Shown here piece by piece: positions 55,739 through 64,000 of a stretch of DNA of 64,000 nucleotides (its first letter is position 1; every line of letters begins with the position of its first letter). The DNA comes from Spongiibacter tropicus DSM 19543 (GTDB lineage: Bacteria; Pseudomonadota; Gammaproteobacteria; Pseudomonadales; Spongiibacteraceae): contig NZ_ATUS01000006.1 of the NCBI RefSeq assembly GCF_000420325.1, positions 154,171 to 218,170 of the forward strand, read 5' to 3'. A model generated the notes under the pieces. The model did no database searches. It saw nothing but the letters and a program-made list of their open reading frames with translations, and had not been told where the DNA came from. Both the position numbers and the translations under genes were made by a program.

Positions 55739-56876
55739 TTCCGATTTCCTGCGCCAGTTACCCGGTGGCGCCGGGCCTATGCACAGCCAGCGCAGCCTGT
55801 CTCAGCGCCTGCGTATCGATCCGATTTTGCTGGTATTGCTGTTGATCCTGAGCGGTGTGGGACTGGCGGTGCTGTACAGCGCCAGCGATGAGAACAGCGC
55901 CGTGGTGCTGCGTCAGGGACGCTTCCTGTCCGTCGCCTTTGTGGTGATGTTGCTGGTCGCGCAGCTTCACGCCGAGCAGCTTCAGCGCTGGGCGCCCTTT
56001 GCCTTTGCGGGGGTGGTCATTCTGCTGCTGGCGGTGGATTTTGTCGGGGTGGGGGCCAAAGGTGCGCAGCGCTGGCTGTCGCTGGGTGGCTTCCGCTTTC
56101 AGCCCTCGGAGCTGGCCAAGTTGATCATGCCAATGACGGTGGCGTGGCATTTGTCCTCTCATCCGCTGCCGCCGGGCTGGCGACACACGGCGGTGAGTCT
56201 GATTCTGATCCTTGTCCCCACGGTTCTGGTGGCGACGCAGCCGGACCTGGGGACCTCGATTCTTATTGCCACCTCCGGGGTGTTCGTGCTGTTTCTCGGC
56301 GGTATTAGCTGGGCGTTTGTGGCCTCGTGTATGGCGCTGCTGGCGGCGGCGGCGTGGCCGATGTGGCACTTTGTGCTGCACGATTACCAGCGCCAGCGGA
56401 TTCTCACCCTGCTGAATCCCGAAAGTGACAAGCTGGGGGCGGGGTGGAACATCATTCAGTCCAAAACGGCCATCGGTTCCGGGGGCTTTGAAGGCAAGGG
56501 TTGGCTGTTGGGCACCCAGTCGCATCTCGATTTTCTGCCGGAAAGCCACACCGACTTCATCATTGCGGTACTGGCGGAAGAACACGGCCTGCGCGGGGTC
56601 TTGCTGCTGTTGCTGCTCTACGGCCTGATCATCGGGCGCGGTGTGTGGATTGCCACTCAGGCAAAACATTGCTTCGGACGCTTGTTGGGCGGGAGTATTA
56701 TCCTCACTTTCTTTGTCTACGTATTCGTTAACATGGGTATGGTCTCCGGGCTGCTGCCGGTGGTGGGGGTTCCACTGCCGCTGGTCAGTCAGGGGGGCAC
56801 CTCCCTTGTGACATTGTTGGTGGGTTTTGGCATATTGATGGGAATCTGTGCCGACGAGCGGCTGGTGCACCAATAA
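55731..56876 (+). CDS. rodA: Rod shape-determining protein RodA
   Basis: A 381-residue SEDS glycosyltransferase that polymerises glycan strands together with PBP2. Ten hydrophobic segments are seen. Conserved PSELAKLIMPM, QPDLGTSILI, ESHTDFIIAVLAEEHGL and PLVSQGGTSL are all present. The start overlaps mrdA by 8 bases. Confidence 0.96.
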   Translation: MNNSDFLRQLPGGAGPMHSQRSLSQRLRIDPILLVLLLILSGVGLAVLYSASDENSAVVLRQGRFLSVAFVVMLLVAQLHAEQLQRWAPFAFAGVVILLLAVDFVGVGAKGAQRWLSLGGFRFQPSELAKLIMPMTVAWHLSSHPLPPGWRHTAVSLILILVPTVLVATQPDLGTSILIATSGVFVLFLGGISWAFVASCMALLAAAAWPMWHFVLHDYQRQRILTLLNPESDKLGAGWNIIQSKTAIGSGGFEGKGWLLGTQSHLDFLPESHTDFIIAVLAEEHGLRGVLLLLLLYGLIIGRGVWIATQAKHCFGRLLGGSIILTFFVYVFVNMGMVSGLLPVVGVPLPLVSQGGTSLVTLLVGFGILMGICADERLVHQ

Positions 56877-56949
56877 CCAGTCTTGCGCCCGCGCAAGGGG
56901 TCTGACTTAGCGCAGATCGAACAGTCCGAAATAAAGAGAGATAACGACG

Positions 56950-57969
56950 GTGAAATTTCTAAATCTGATGTCTGCGGTGCGTCTGCGCCACGCCTTCGCC
57001 GCCACACTGCTGGCGCTGCCTGCACTGGCCAGTGCCGATTACCGCCAGCATGCGCTGGCCGATGAGTTTGTGAACAAAATGGTCGAGGAACACAGCTTCG
57101 ACCGCGACTGGGTGGAAGGCATTCTCGCCGAGGCCGAGAAGAAGCAATCCATTATTGATGCGATGGAGCGTCCCGCAGAGTCGGTGATGACCTGGGGACG
57201 CTACCGCAAAATTTTCATCCAGGACTCCCGCATCGATCAGGGCGTGGCATTCTGGAAAGAACACGCGGATACCCTGGCCCGTGCCGAAAAGGAATTTGGT
57301 GTTCCCGCTGAAATGATTGTGGGCATCATCGGTGTCGAGACCCGCTATGGCCGCAACAAAGGCAGCTACCGTGTAGTCGATGCGCTGGCGACATTGGGCT
57401 TTGATTTTCCACGCCGCAGCAAGTTTTTTCTCGGCCAGCTCGAGCAGTATCTGCTGATGGTGCGCGAGCAGGATTTTGATCCGCTCAGCTTCAAGGGCAG
57501 CTACGCCGGTGCCATGGGCTACGGCCAGTTTATTCCCAGCAGCTATCGCGCTTACGCGGTGGACTTTGACGATGACGGTCAGGCCGACATTGTTACCAAT
57601 GTGGTCGATGCCATCGGCAGTGTTGCCAACTACTTCGCCCGTCACGGCTGGCGCAATGGCGAGCCGGTGGTTGCCGGTGCCGTGTTGTCAGAGAGCGTCG
57701 ATGACAGCCTGTTCAATGCCGGCCTGAAGCCGGTAAAAACCATTGCAGACTTGAAGAAAGCCGGTATTGGCAGCGATCGTAAACTGGCCGCCGATGCCAA
57801 GGCGACCGCCATGAAACTGGACGGTGACGACGGCGACGAATACTGGGTGGGCCTGCATAATTTCTATGTGATTACCCGCTACAACCACAGTGCCATGTAT
57901 GCCATGGCGGCGCACCAGCTCAGTCAGATGGTGGCGGCGAAATACCACAGTGAGGTTGCCTCCAACTGA
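56950..57969 (+). CDS. mltB: Membrane-bound lytic transglycosylase B
   Basis: A 339-residue periplasmic glycan-cleaving enzyme. The GTG start is followed by MKFLNLMSAVRLRHAFAATL, a hydrophobic core and a cut near ASADYRQ (signal peptidase I style, no lipobox). The catalytic Glu lies in IIGVETRYGRNKGSYRV, and GAMGYGQFIPSSYRAYAVDFDDDG is typical of MltB. The stop overlaps the rlpA start by one base (TGATG). Confidence 0.95.
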   Translation: MKFLNLMSAVRLRHAFAATLLALPALASADYRQHALADEFVNKMVEEHSFDRDWVEGILAEAEKKQSIIDAMERPAESVMTWGRYRKIFIQDSRIDQGVAFWKEHADTLARAEKEFGVPAEMIVGIIGVETRYGRNKGSYRVVDALATLGFDFPRRSKFFLGQLEQYLLMVREQDFDPLSFKGSYAGAMGYGQFIPSSYRAYAVDFDDDGQADIVTNVVDAIGSVANYFARHGWRNGEPVVAGAVLSESVDDSLFNAGLKPVKTIADLKKAGIGSDRKLAADAKATAMKLDGDDGDEYWVGLHNFYVITRYNHSAMYAMAAHQLSQMVAAKYHSEVASN

Positions 57970-58778
57970 TGCGTACACTGCTGATTGTTGCTCTAGCGCT
58001 GCTGGCCGCCTGTAGCCAGCAGCCCACTCGCGTAAGCGACTCGGGGCCGGTTTGGGTCCCCACAGAAAAAGACGGCGCCCCCGCCGATATTCTCGACCCC
58101 AACAGCATTGCCGATGCGGTTCCTCAGCCCGAGGTGATTCGTCTGGCAGGCAACTCCAACCCCTACACGGTGTTGGGTAAAACCTATCGACTGGTCGACG
58201 ATCACCGTGGCTTTACCCAGCGCGGCGTAGCGTCGTGGTATGGCACCAAGTTTCACGGTCAGCGCACGGCCAATGGCGAGGTGTACAGCCTCTACGACAT
58301 GACGGCGGCCCATCGCAGTCTGCCGATTCCGGTCTACGTTCGGGTGAAGAATCTCGATAACGGGCGCGAGGCCGTGGTCAGAGTCAATGATCGCGGCCCC
58401 TTCCACGAAGGGCGGATCATTGATCTGTCCTACGCGGCGGCGGTGAAACTGGGCTTTGCCGAGAAGGGCACGGCGCCGGTGGAAATTGAAGTCATTGACA
58501 CGGATAATATCGGCAGCAAAGACGGCGCCCCCGACGCCCAGTATTACCTTCAGGTGGCGGCGTTTTCGCAACTGACGTCGGCCCAGCAGTTAGAGGCCTC
58601 GCTCAGCAGCGGCTTGCCGTATCCGGTTATGGTGGCCAGTCAGCAGTCGGCCGAACGCGCGATTCACCGGGTGCGCATCGGACCGCTGCCCGATTACCCC
58701 TCGGTACAGGCGGCCAAGCAGGCGTTGCGCAGCCGCTGGACCGGAGAACCCAGCCTGATCGTGGATGAGCGCCGTTAA
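57969..58778 (+). CDS. rlpA: RlpA-type septal ring lytic transglycosylase
   Basis: A 269-residue outer-membrane lipoprotein (lipobox LLAAC at residue 15). The double-psi beta-barrel domain is GVASWYGTKFHGQRTANGEVY...VRVNDRGPFHEGRIIDLSYAAA, with the catalytic Asp. A C-terminal SPOR domain (about residues 195-265) binds denuded septal glycan. It is coupled to mltB. Confidence 0.95.
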   Translation: MRTLLIVALALLAACSQQPTRVSDSGPVWVPTEKDGAPADILDPNSIADAVPQPEVIRLAGNSNPYTVLGKTYRLVDDHRGFTQRGVASWYGTKFHGQRTANGEVYSLYDMTAAHRSLPIPVYVRVKNLDNGREAVVRVNDRGPFHEGRIIDLSYAAAVKLGFAEKGTAPVEIEVIDTDNIGSKDGAPDAQYYLQVAAFSQLTSAQQLEASLSSGLPYPVMVASQQSAERAIHRVRIGPLPDYPSVQAAKQALRSRWTGEPSLIVDERR

Positions 58779-58832
58779 CTCCGAAGCAGCACGAACTGCC
58801 ACAGCAACCTCAATAGGAAGAAAGGTCCCGTT

Positions 58833-59990
58833 TTGAAACGCTTAGTGTTTGCCCTCGTCGCCGTACTCACCTCGGTGAGCGCCCTGGCCCAACCCAATCT
58901 GGTTCCGGCGCCGCCCGCCGTGGCCGCCTCTGCTTACCTGCTGATGGATGCCGACAGTGGCGAAGTGCTGATTGAGCACAATGCCGATGAGCGCCTTCCC
59001 CCGGCCAGTCTGACCAAGCTGATGACCAGCTACGTGCTGAGCTACGAGCTGGAACGCGGTCAGGTCAGCAATCAGGACATGGTCACAATCAGCAAAAACG
59101 CCTGGGCTCAGAACCCGATTTTTGCCGGTTCCTCACTGATGTGGATCGAAGTCGGCAAGCAGGTAAGCCTGGGCGACCTGCACAAAGGCGTGGTGATCAG
59201 CTCCGGTAACGACTCCAGTGTTGCCGTGGCGGAATACCTGGCGGGCAGTGAAGAGGCCTTTGCCGATATTATGAACCGCCATGCCGACATGCTCGGTCTG
59301 GAAAATACCCATTACATGAACTCCCACGGCCTGCCGCATCCCGAGCATTTTACCTCGGCCCGCGATCTGGCCATTCTCGCTCGGGCGATTATCGGCTTTG
59401 ACAAGGAGTATGCGCTCTACAGCGACAAGGAGTTCACCTTCAACGGGATTCGCCAGAACAACCGCAATGGCCTGTTGTGGACCGACCCCACCGTCGATGG
59501 TCTGAAAACCGGCCACACCAGCGAAGCCGGCTACTGTCTGGTGTCTTCCGCCAAGCGTGAAGGTATGCGCCTGATCTCTGTGGTCATGGGAACCAAGAGC
59601 GAACGCAGCCGCGAGCGCGAAACGCAAAAACTCCTGTCCTACGGCTTCCGTTACTTTGAAACCCATCACCTGTATTCAGCCGGTACGGAGCTGACCAATG
59701 CCAAAGTGTGGAAAGGCGAGGAGGCCAATGTGTCGCTGGGACTGCGCGACGACGTCTACCTGACCATCCCGCGCGGCAAAGTCGACGCTCTCAACGCCCA
59801 GTTGATTGTCGATGATGTGCTGACCGCGCCGATCACCGCCGACAGTGAATACGGCGAACTGGTCGTGAGCCTTGATGGCGAAGAAAAGGTTCGCGCCCCG
59901 CTCGTGGCCTTGAAAAACGTCGAGGAAGGCAGCATTTTCAAACGCCTGTGGGACAGCATTGTGCTGTTCTTCCTCAATCTGGTGTCCTGA
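58833..59990 (+). CDS. dacA: D-alanyl-D-alanine carboxypeptidase (PBP5/6 type)
   Basis: A 385-residue periplasmic PBP that trims pentapeptides. The signal peptide ends near SALAQP. Active-site motifs: PASLTKLM (SxxK), SSGNDSSVA (SxN) and LKTGHTSEAGY (KTG). The C-terminal amphipathic helix (FKRLWDSIVLFFLNLVS) anchors it to the inner membrane. It follows rlpA by 54 bp. ybeD starts 8 bp after its stop. Confidence 0.95.
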   Translation: MKRLVFALVAVLTSVSALAQPNLVPAPPAVAASAYLLMDADSGEVLIEHNADERLPPASLTKLMTSYVLSYELERGQVSNQDMVTISKNAWAQNPIFAGSSLMWIEVGKQVSLGDLHKGVVISSGNDSSVAVAEYLAGSEEAFADIMNRHADMLGLENTHYMNSHGLPHPEHFTSARDLAILARAIIGFDKEYALYSDKEFTFNGIRQNNRNGLLWTDPTVDGLKTGHTSEAGYCLVSSAKREGMRLISVVMGTKSERSRERETQKLLSYGFRYFETHHLYSAGTELTNAKVWKGEEANVSLGLRDDVYLTIPRGKVDALNAQLIVDDVLTAPITADSEYGELVVSLDGEEKVRAPLVALKNVEEGSIFKRLWDSIVLFFLNLVS

Positions 59991-59998
59991 GAGGCCGC

Positions 59999-60268
59999 GT
60001 GAGTCAGCAAGAACCCCCGAAAATTGAATTTCCCTGCGATTACCCCATCAAGGTTATCGCCGACAACCATGACGAGGCCCGTGGCCTGGTCATGGACGTC
60101 ATGCAGCGCCACGCCGCGCCGCTGGCAGAGAACTGCGTCAGTGAGCGCCTGAGCCGTGAAGGCCGCTTCATGTCGATGACCATCACCATTACCGCCACCG
60201 GAGTGGAGCAACTGGAGAGTATCCACGTTGATCTGAAAGCGACCGGCGTCGTGAAAATGGTGCTGTGA
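59999..60268 (+). CDS. ybeD: YbeD family protein (DUF493)
   Basis: An 89-residue ACT-like protein conserved between dac and lipB. Sequence: [24 protein letters not shown], then [30 protein letters not shown] lies four bases before the GTG at 59999. Function is unknown. Its fixed position suggests a link to lipoate transfer. Its TGA overlaps the lipB ATG. Confidence 0.92.
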   Translation: MSQQEPPKIEFPCDYPIKVIADNHDEARGLVMDVMQRHAAPLAENCVSERLSREGRFMSMTITITATGVEQLESIHVDLKATGVVKMVL

Positions 60269-60924
60269 TGGAGCTGTATCAGCGACGTTTGGGTCGTCAG
60301 GCCTACGAGCCGGTGTGGCGTGCCATGCAGGCCTACACTGACCAGCGCGACGAGCACAGCCGCGATGAAATCTGGTTTCTGGAGCACGATGCTGTGTTCA
60401 CCCAGGGGCAGGCGGGCAAGGCCGAGCACATTCTTATGCCGGGCGATATTCCCGTGGTGCAGGTCGATCGCGGTGGGCAGGTTACCTATCACGGTCCCGG
60501 TCAGCTTGTGGGTTATGTGCTGATCGACCTGAAAAGACGCGGTATCGGCGTTCGGGATTTGGTTACCGCCATTGAAGAGAGTATCGTAGAGACCCTGGCT
60601 GATCTGGGGATTCCCGCTCACCCGCGTGCCGACGCACCGGGGGTTTACGTCGAAAGCGGTGCCAAAATCGCCCAGCTCGGTTTGCGTGTCAGGCGCGGTT
60701 GCAGCTTTCACGGTTTGAGCCTGAACGTCGATATGGACCTCAGCGTTTTTCAGCGTATCAACCCCTGCGGCCATATCGGCATGGCCGTCACCGATATTCG
60801 CAGTGAGCGCGATGCAAACGCCGCCACGCAAACACAACTGATGGACAGTCTGGCCGCCAATCTATCAACGCGGCTGGATTACAGTGCCAGCCCCGTGCTG
60901 GACGACACACAACTACCCGCCTGA
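60268..60924 (+). CDS. lipB: Lipoyl(octanoyl) transferase
   Basis: A 218-residue enzyme that moves octanoyl from acyl-carrier protein to lipoyl domains. The conserved [22 protein letters not shown] is visible, the catalytic Lys is in [14 protein letters not shown] and the Cys in [13 protein letters not shown]. The ATG at 60268 overlaps the ybeD stop. A GTG three bases upstream is also possible. Confidence 0.97.
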   Translation: MELYQRRLGRQAYEPVWRAMQAYTDQRDEHSRDEIWFLEHDAVFTQGQAGKAEHILMPGDIPVVQVDRGGQVTYHGPGQLVGYVLIDLKRRGIGVRDLVTAIEESIVETLADLGIPAHPRADAPGVYVESGAKIAQLGLRVRRGCSFHGLSLNVDMDLSVFQRINPCGHIGMAVTDIRSERDANAATQTQLMDSLAANLSTRLDYSASPVLDDTQLPA

Positions 60925-60946
60925 TACCCAGGCACTGAGGCAAGCA

Positions 60947-61939
60947 ATGAGTGAGCAAGGCCAAGACAGCGCCGTAAGCAAACGCCCCGCCGTAAAAAAA
61001 GTCGTACAGGGTGAAAAACTGCGCGGCGCCGACAAGGTTGCCCGCATCCCGGTCAAGGTCATTCCCACCGTTGAACTGCCCGCCAAACCCAAATGGATTC
61101 GCGCCAAGCTGCCTGCCAGCCCGGAAATCAGCCGCATCAAGCAAATTCTGCGCAAGCACAAGCTCGCCTCGGTGTGCGAAGAGGCTGCCTGCCCCAATCT
61201 GGGTGAGTGCTTCAGTGGCGGTACCGCCACATTCATGATCATGGGGGAAATCTGTACCCGCCGCTGCCCCTTCTGCGATGTTGCCCATGGGCGCCCCAAC
61301 GCCCTGGATGAAAACGAGCCCGTTGAGCTGGCCGAAGCCATTGCTGAAATGCAGCTTAAATACGTGGTAATCACCTCGGTTGACCGCGATGACCTGCGCG
61401 ACGGTGGTGCCCAGCATTTCGCCAACTGCATTCGCGAAACCCGCGCCCGTACCCCCGGTATTCGCGTGGAAGTGCTCGTACCAGACTTCCGTGGCCGCAT
61501 GGATGTCGCTTTGGATATTCTCGAAAAAGAAGCGCCGGATGTGTTCAACCACAACCTGGAATCCGTGCCGAGTCTCTACAAAAAAATCCGTCCAGGGTCT
61601 GACTACCAGTGGTCACTCGACCTGCTGAAAAAATACAAAGAGCGTCGCCCCGATGTGCTGACCAAATCCGGCCTGATGCTGGGGCTGGGTGAAACGGCTG
61701 ACGAGCTGATTCAAGTCATGAAAGACATGCGCGCTCACAACATCGACATGATCACCCTCGGCCAGTACCTCCAGCCCAGTCGCGATCACCTGCCCGTCGA
61801 CCGCTTTGTCACCCCGGAAGAATTCGACGAATTTGGCCGTATCGCCGAAGAACTCGGCTTCAAAAGCGTGGCCAGCGGCCCGCTGGTGCGCTCGTCTTAC
61901 CACGCCGACAAACAAGTCGACCTCAGCCTGCTGAAATAG
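60947..61939 (+). CDS. lipA: Lipoyl synthase
   Basis: A 330-residue radical-SAM enzyme that inserts two sulfurs into octanoyl groups. The auxiliary cluster is bound by [12 protein letters not shown] and the radical-SAM cluster by CTRRCPFC. The C-terminal ligand serine lies in VRSSYHAD. Start [10 protein letters not shown] at 60947. The longer frame upstream lies in lipB. The lipA stop is separated by one base from the end of the decayed integrase gene on the other strand. Confidence 0.97.
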   Translation: MSEQGQDSAVSKRPAVKKVVQGEKLRGADKVARIPVKVIPTVELPAKPKWIRAKLPASPEISRIKQILRKHKLASVCEEAACPNLGECFSGGTATFMIMGEICTRRCPFCDVAHGRPNALDENEPVELAEAIAEMQLKYVVITSVDRDDLRDGGAQHFANCIRETRARTPGIRVEVLVPDFRGRMDVALDILEKEAPDVFNHNLESVPSLYKKIRPGSDYQWSLDLLKKYKERRPDVLTKSGLMLGLGETADELIQVMKDMRAHNIDMITLGQYLQPSRDHLPVDRFVTPEEFDEFGRIAEELGFKSVASGPLVRSSYHADKQVDLSLLK

Positions 61940-61940
61940 C

Positions 61941-62917
61941 TCAAGCTTCTGTAAACAGGCCGCTTAAGGGGCTGCGCACACCGTGTGCGCCCTGTTTCAA
62001 TACATGGGTGTAGATTTCCGTAGTTTTAACGTCGCTGTGGCCCAGCTGTTGTTGCATCGTGCGAATATCCGCACCTGCCTGCAATAAATGGGTGGCGAAA
62101 CAATGTCGCAGCGTGTGTGAAGTTACATTCTTGCGCAATTTGGCGCGCAACGCGGCAGCGCGAATATGCTTGTTGAGGGCCGACTCGTCGAAATGGTGGC
62201 GCCGAATCAATTTCTCGTAGGGGTCGATGCTGAGTCTGCTGGCGGGAAACAGATACTGCCACGCCAGGCTCTTGTTGGCGTTGGGGTACTTTCTTGCCAA
62301 CGCATCAGGCATCCAAACGCCAGCAAAACGCGTGTCGGCTATATCGGCGATTAATTAGCGTTCAACAACGACCATCTGTCGGCGCAGCGCCGGTATCAGC
62401 TCAGGCGCCAGAGTCACCAGACGGTGCTTTCCACCTTTGCCCTGCCATATCTGAAGCTGCAAATTATCGAAGTCGATATCCTTAACGCGCAGGCGCAATA
62501 GCTCCATACGGCGAAGTCCAGAAGCGTAGAGCATCGACACCATCAATTTCGGTGTGCCTTCCAGCGGATTGAGCAGGCTTGCAACCTCATTTCGGGTCAA
62601 TACCACTGGCAGCTTGCGTTGCGGCTGAGCACGACGAAATCGACCGATACTCCCCGGGGCTGTTCAAGGTATTGGTTATAGAGAAATGCCAATGCGTTGA
62701 GCGCGATGGCTTGTGTTGCCGCAGAAACGCGGCGTTCGCAGGCGAGATAACTAAGAAAAGCCTCGACCTCTGCGCCACCTAGCTCAGCCGGATGGACCTT
62801 GCCATGAAAGAGAATGAAAAACTTGATCCAATAGCTGTACGACTTTACTGTACGTAAACTGTAGCGACGCACTAGCATGTGCTCCCGCAATGACCGAAGG
62901 AATGGTGAAGCGCTCAT
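61941..62917 (-). pseudogene. intI: Integron integrase intI, inactivated by frameshift and stop
   Basis: A decayed tyrosine recombinase of the integron type. It starts with MSASPFLRSLREHMLVRRYS at 62917 (typical IntI N-terminus) and is collinear for 325 codons. A 1-base deletion in a CCCCGGGG run (62652-62659) shifts the frame. An in-frame TAA sits at 62355-62357. Beyond these, reading resumes with QRKLPVVLTRNEV, SGLRRMELLRLR, then [20 protein letters not shown], the IntI-type [17 protein letters not shown], and [13 protein letters not shown]...[16 protein letters not shown]. All catalytic R, H, R, H and Y are present. It lies against lipA (1 bp between stops). An IS element starts 34 bp upstream. 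Confidence 0.88.
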
Positions 62918-62951
62918 AATGACAATCCCTGTCAGTAGTATGTATGTATAT

Positions 62952-62974
62952 AAGGGGTATCCATTTAGCTCCAC
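62952..62974 (+). repeat. Left inverted repeat of the IS element
   Basis: Starts AAGGGGTATCCATTTAGC. Exact reverse complement of 63978-64000. Confidence 0.85.
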
Positions 62975-62992
62975 ATAGCGTATAACTACTGG

Positions 62993-63970
62993 ATGGATAT
63001 CCATACTTTATCCCCGATTGCCGGCAAAGACTACCCCCAAAATTGGAATGCATTCCTGGACTGGTTTTCCACTGAGGATGCCTGTCTTGCTTATCTCGAA
63101 AAACTCCGTTGGCCAGAAGGCTTCGTGTGTCCATCCTGTGCCCTGGCGGGGAAGCCGCATAGAGCGAATCGCGGTCGATTGATTTGTCGCCACTGTCGTT
63201 ATCAAAGCTCTGTTACTGCCGGTACGATTTTTAGCAAGACGAGAACACCACTCCGAGTGTGGCTGGCGGCAGCATGGTATCTGACCAATCAGAAGCAAGG
63301 TGTAAGCGCGCTTGGCTTGCAGCGGGTATTAGGCTTGGGAAGCTACCAGACAGCCTGGATGATTCTGCATCGGTATCGCCGGGCGATGATCAGGCCGGGT
63401 AGAGAAAAACTGCACGGTTTGGTCGAGGTCGATGAGACCTATCTGGATATGACTGATGGCCGGCCGGGGGATAGAAGCAAGCGGAAAAGCCATACACAGC
63501 GCGTACTTATCATTCTTGCGGTGGAGATAAAGGAGCCCCAAGGCTTCGGTCGGATTCGCTTGCGTCGCATTGATGATGACACGAAGGGTAATGTCCTGCC
63601 CTTTATCCAGAACTCAATAGAAACCGGCAGCCATGTCCGCACCGATGGCGCGGGTATGTATGTGAAGCTACATGAGCTCGGTTACCAGCATGATCGAAAA
63701 GTCATGCTGGGTTCGGAAACGCCTGCACATACCTCAATGCCGGGCGTACACCGTGTCGCTTCACTGATTAAACGCTGGCTACTTGGCACCCATCATGGGG
63801 CTGTTCGGCCCGAACAACTTGACGCTTACCTTGATGAGTTCGTGTTCCGATTTAATCGCCGTTCTTCAAGATCGCGAGGGATGTTGTTTTACCGATTGTT
63901 GCAGCAGGCTGTTGCAACTGAACCGGTGACTTACGAGAACGTCGTTGTGAGGAAGGCTAAGGAGGAATAA
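62993..63970 (+). CDS. IS1595-family transposase
   Basis: A 325-residue DDE transposase. The N-terminal zinc ribbon reads CPSC...CRHC (about residues 44-66). Catalytic acidic residues lie in VEVDETYLD and RTDGAGMY, followed by GVHRVASLIKRWLLGTHHGAV, the conserved C-terminal block of the family. The ATG at 62993 lies 18 bp inside the left inverted repeat. The gene is intact, so the copy may be active. Confidence 0.92.
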   Translation: MDIHTLSPIAGKDYPQNWNAFLDWFSTEDACLAYLEKLRWPEGFVCPSCALAGKPHRANRGRLICRHCRYQSSVTAGTIFSKTRTPLRVWLAAAWYLTNQKQGVSALGLQRVLGLGSYQTAWMILHRYRRAMIRPGREKLHGLVEVDETYLDMTDGRPGDRSKRKSHTQRVLIILAVEIKEPQGFGRIRLRRIDDDTKGNVLPFIQNSIETGSHVRTDGAGMYVKLHELGYQHDRKVMLGSETPAHTSMPGVHRVASLIKRWLLGTHHGAVRPEQLDAYLDEFVFRFNRRSSRSRGMLFYRLLQQAVATEPVTYENVVVRKAKEE

Positions 63971-63977
63971 ATGAGAG

Positions 63978-64000
63978 GTGGAGCTAAATGGATACCCCTT
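63978..64000 (+). repeat. Right inverted repeat of the IS element
   Basis: Ends GGATACCCCTT at the last base of the window. Perfect match to the reverse complement of the left repeat. Confidence 0.82.

Larger units (their letters stand above)
62952..64000 (+). mobile_element. IS1595-family insertion sequence
   Basis: A complete-looking element with one transposase gene and perfect 23-bp inverted ends (62952-62974 and 63978-64000). The right end coincides with the window edge, so its outermost bases and the target duplication cannot be seen. It lies upstream of the intI remnant. Confidence 0.82.

Noticed and set aside
62597..63004. The integrase fragments as separate small genes with the first starting at 63004
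   Set aside because: The upstream part to 62918 lies in the IS end and flank. The three fragments align collinearly as one integrase with a frameshift and a stop.

Overview
The window is a gene-dense, moderately GC-rich stretch of a gammaproteobacterial chromosome. The organism is most likely a marine, heterotrophic relative of the Cellvibrionales/Spongiibacteraceae or pseudomonads. The placement is an inference from gene content: the proA-nadD-rsfS-rlmH-mrdA-rodA-mltB-rlpA-dac-ybeD-lipB-lipA cluster, mpl next to ubiX, the rbbA efflux operon, an ectoine-degradation operon and an iron-regulated PepSY operon. No rRNA or tRNA gene and no CRISPR array was seen. No gene-free stretch exceeds about 260 bases.

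Layout. 1-1890 (minus): the end of a polyamine-type ABC importer (permease cut by the window edge, then its ATPase). 2126-6393: argG, then a large lipoprotein. 6397-8213 (minus): a RegBA/PrrBA-like redox two-component system, with a strong GCGnC-N5-GnCGC palindrome in its upstream region. It is divergent from a methionine-rich outer-membrane protein and a small PepSY protein. 10091-16139: ppiC, an unassigned HxD...H protein, and a yhiI-rbbA-yhhJ type export operon. 16273-21397 (minus): a four-gene ectoine catabolic operon (doeB2-doeD-doeA-doeC). 21657-23808: an iron-type DUF3649/PepSY/DUF3325 operon. 24025-33693: cold-shock protein, dbpA, membrane and hypothetical genes, a three-gene unit of a cysteine-rich secreted protein, a TSUP transporter and a truncated haemoglobin, then rhlE and prfC. 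33879-44964: a secreted Ala/Glu/Lys-rich helix protein, two 16S rRNA modification genes (rsuA, rsmC), an AsmA-like protein, sfsA, Rieske and patatin genes, an M15 peptidase coupled to cysE, and a MerR-controlled metal permease. 45120-52363: ppa, mpl, ubiX, an RND protein, a LON-domain protein and proA. 52373-61939: nadD through lipA, the cell-elongation and lipoylation cluster.

Right end. Immediately after lipA lies a decayed integron integrase (intI). It carries one frameshift and one in-frame stop, while all the tyrosine-recombinase catalytic residues remain readable. An intact IS1595-family insertion sequence with perfect 23-bp ends sits 34 bp in front of its start codon, between intI and the place where attI and any cassettes would be, beyond the window.

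How the genes work together. Three blocks are clear pathways: ectoine to aspartate, peptidoglycan elongation with RodA/PBP2 and its accessory hydrolases, and lipoate attachment and synthesis. The most unusual unassigned items are the CxxC-secreted/TSUP/trHb2 unit, the interlocked inverted repeats at 9451-9490, the RegA-like palindrome at 8272-8294, and the integron remnant.
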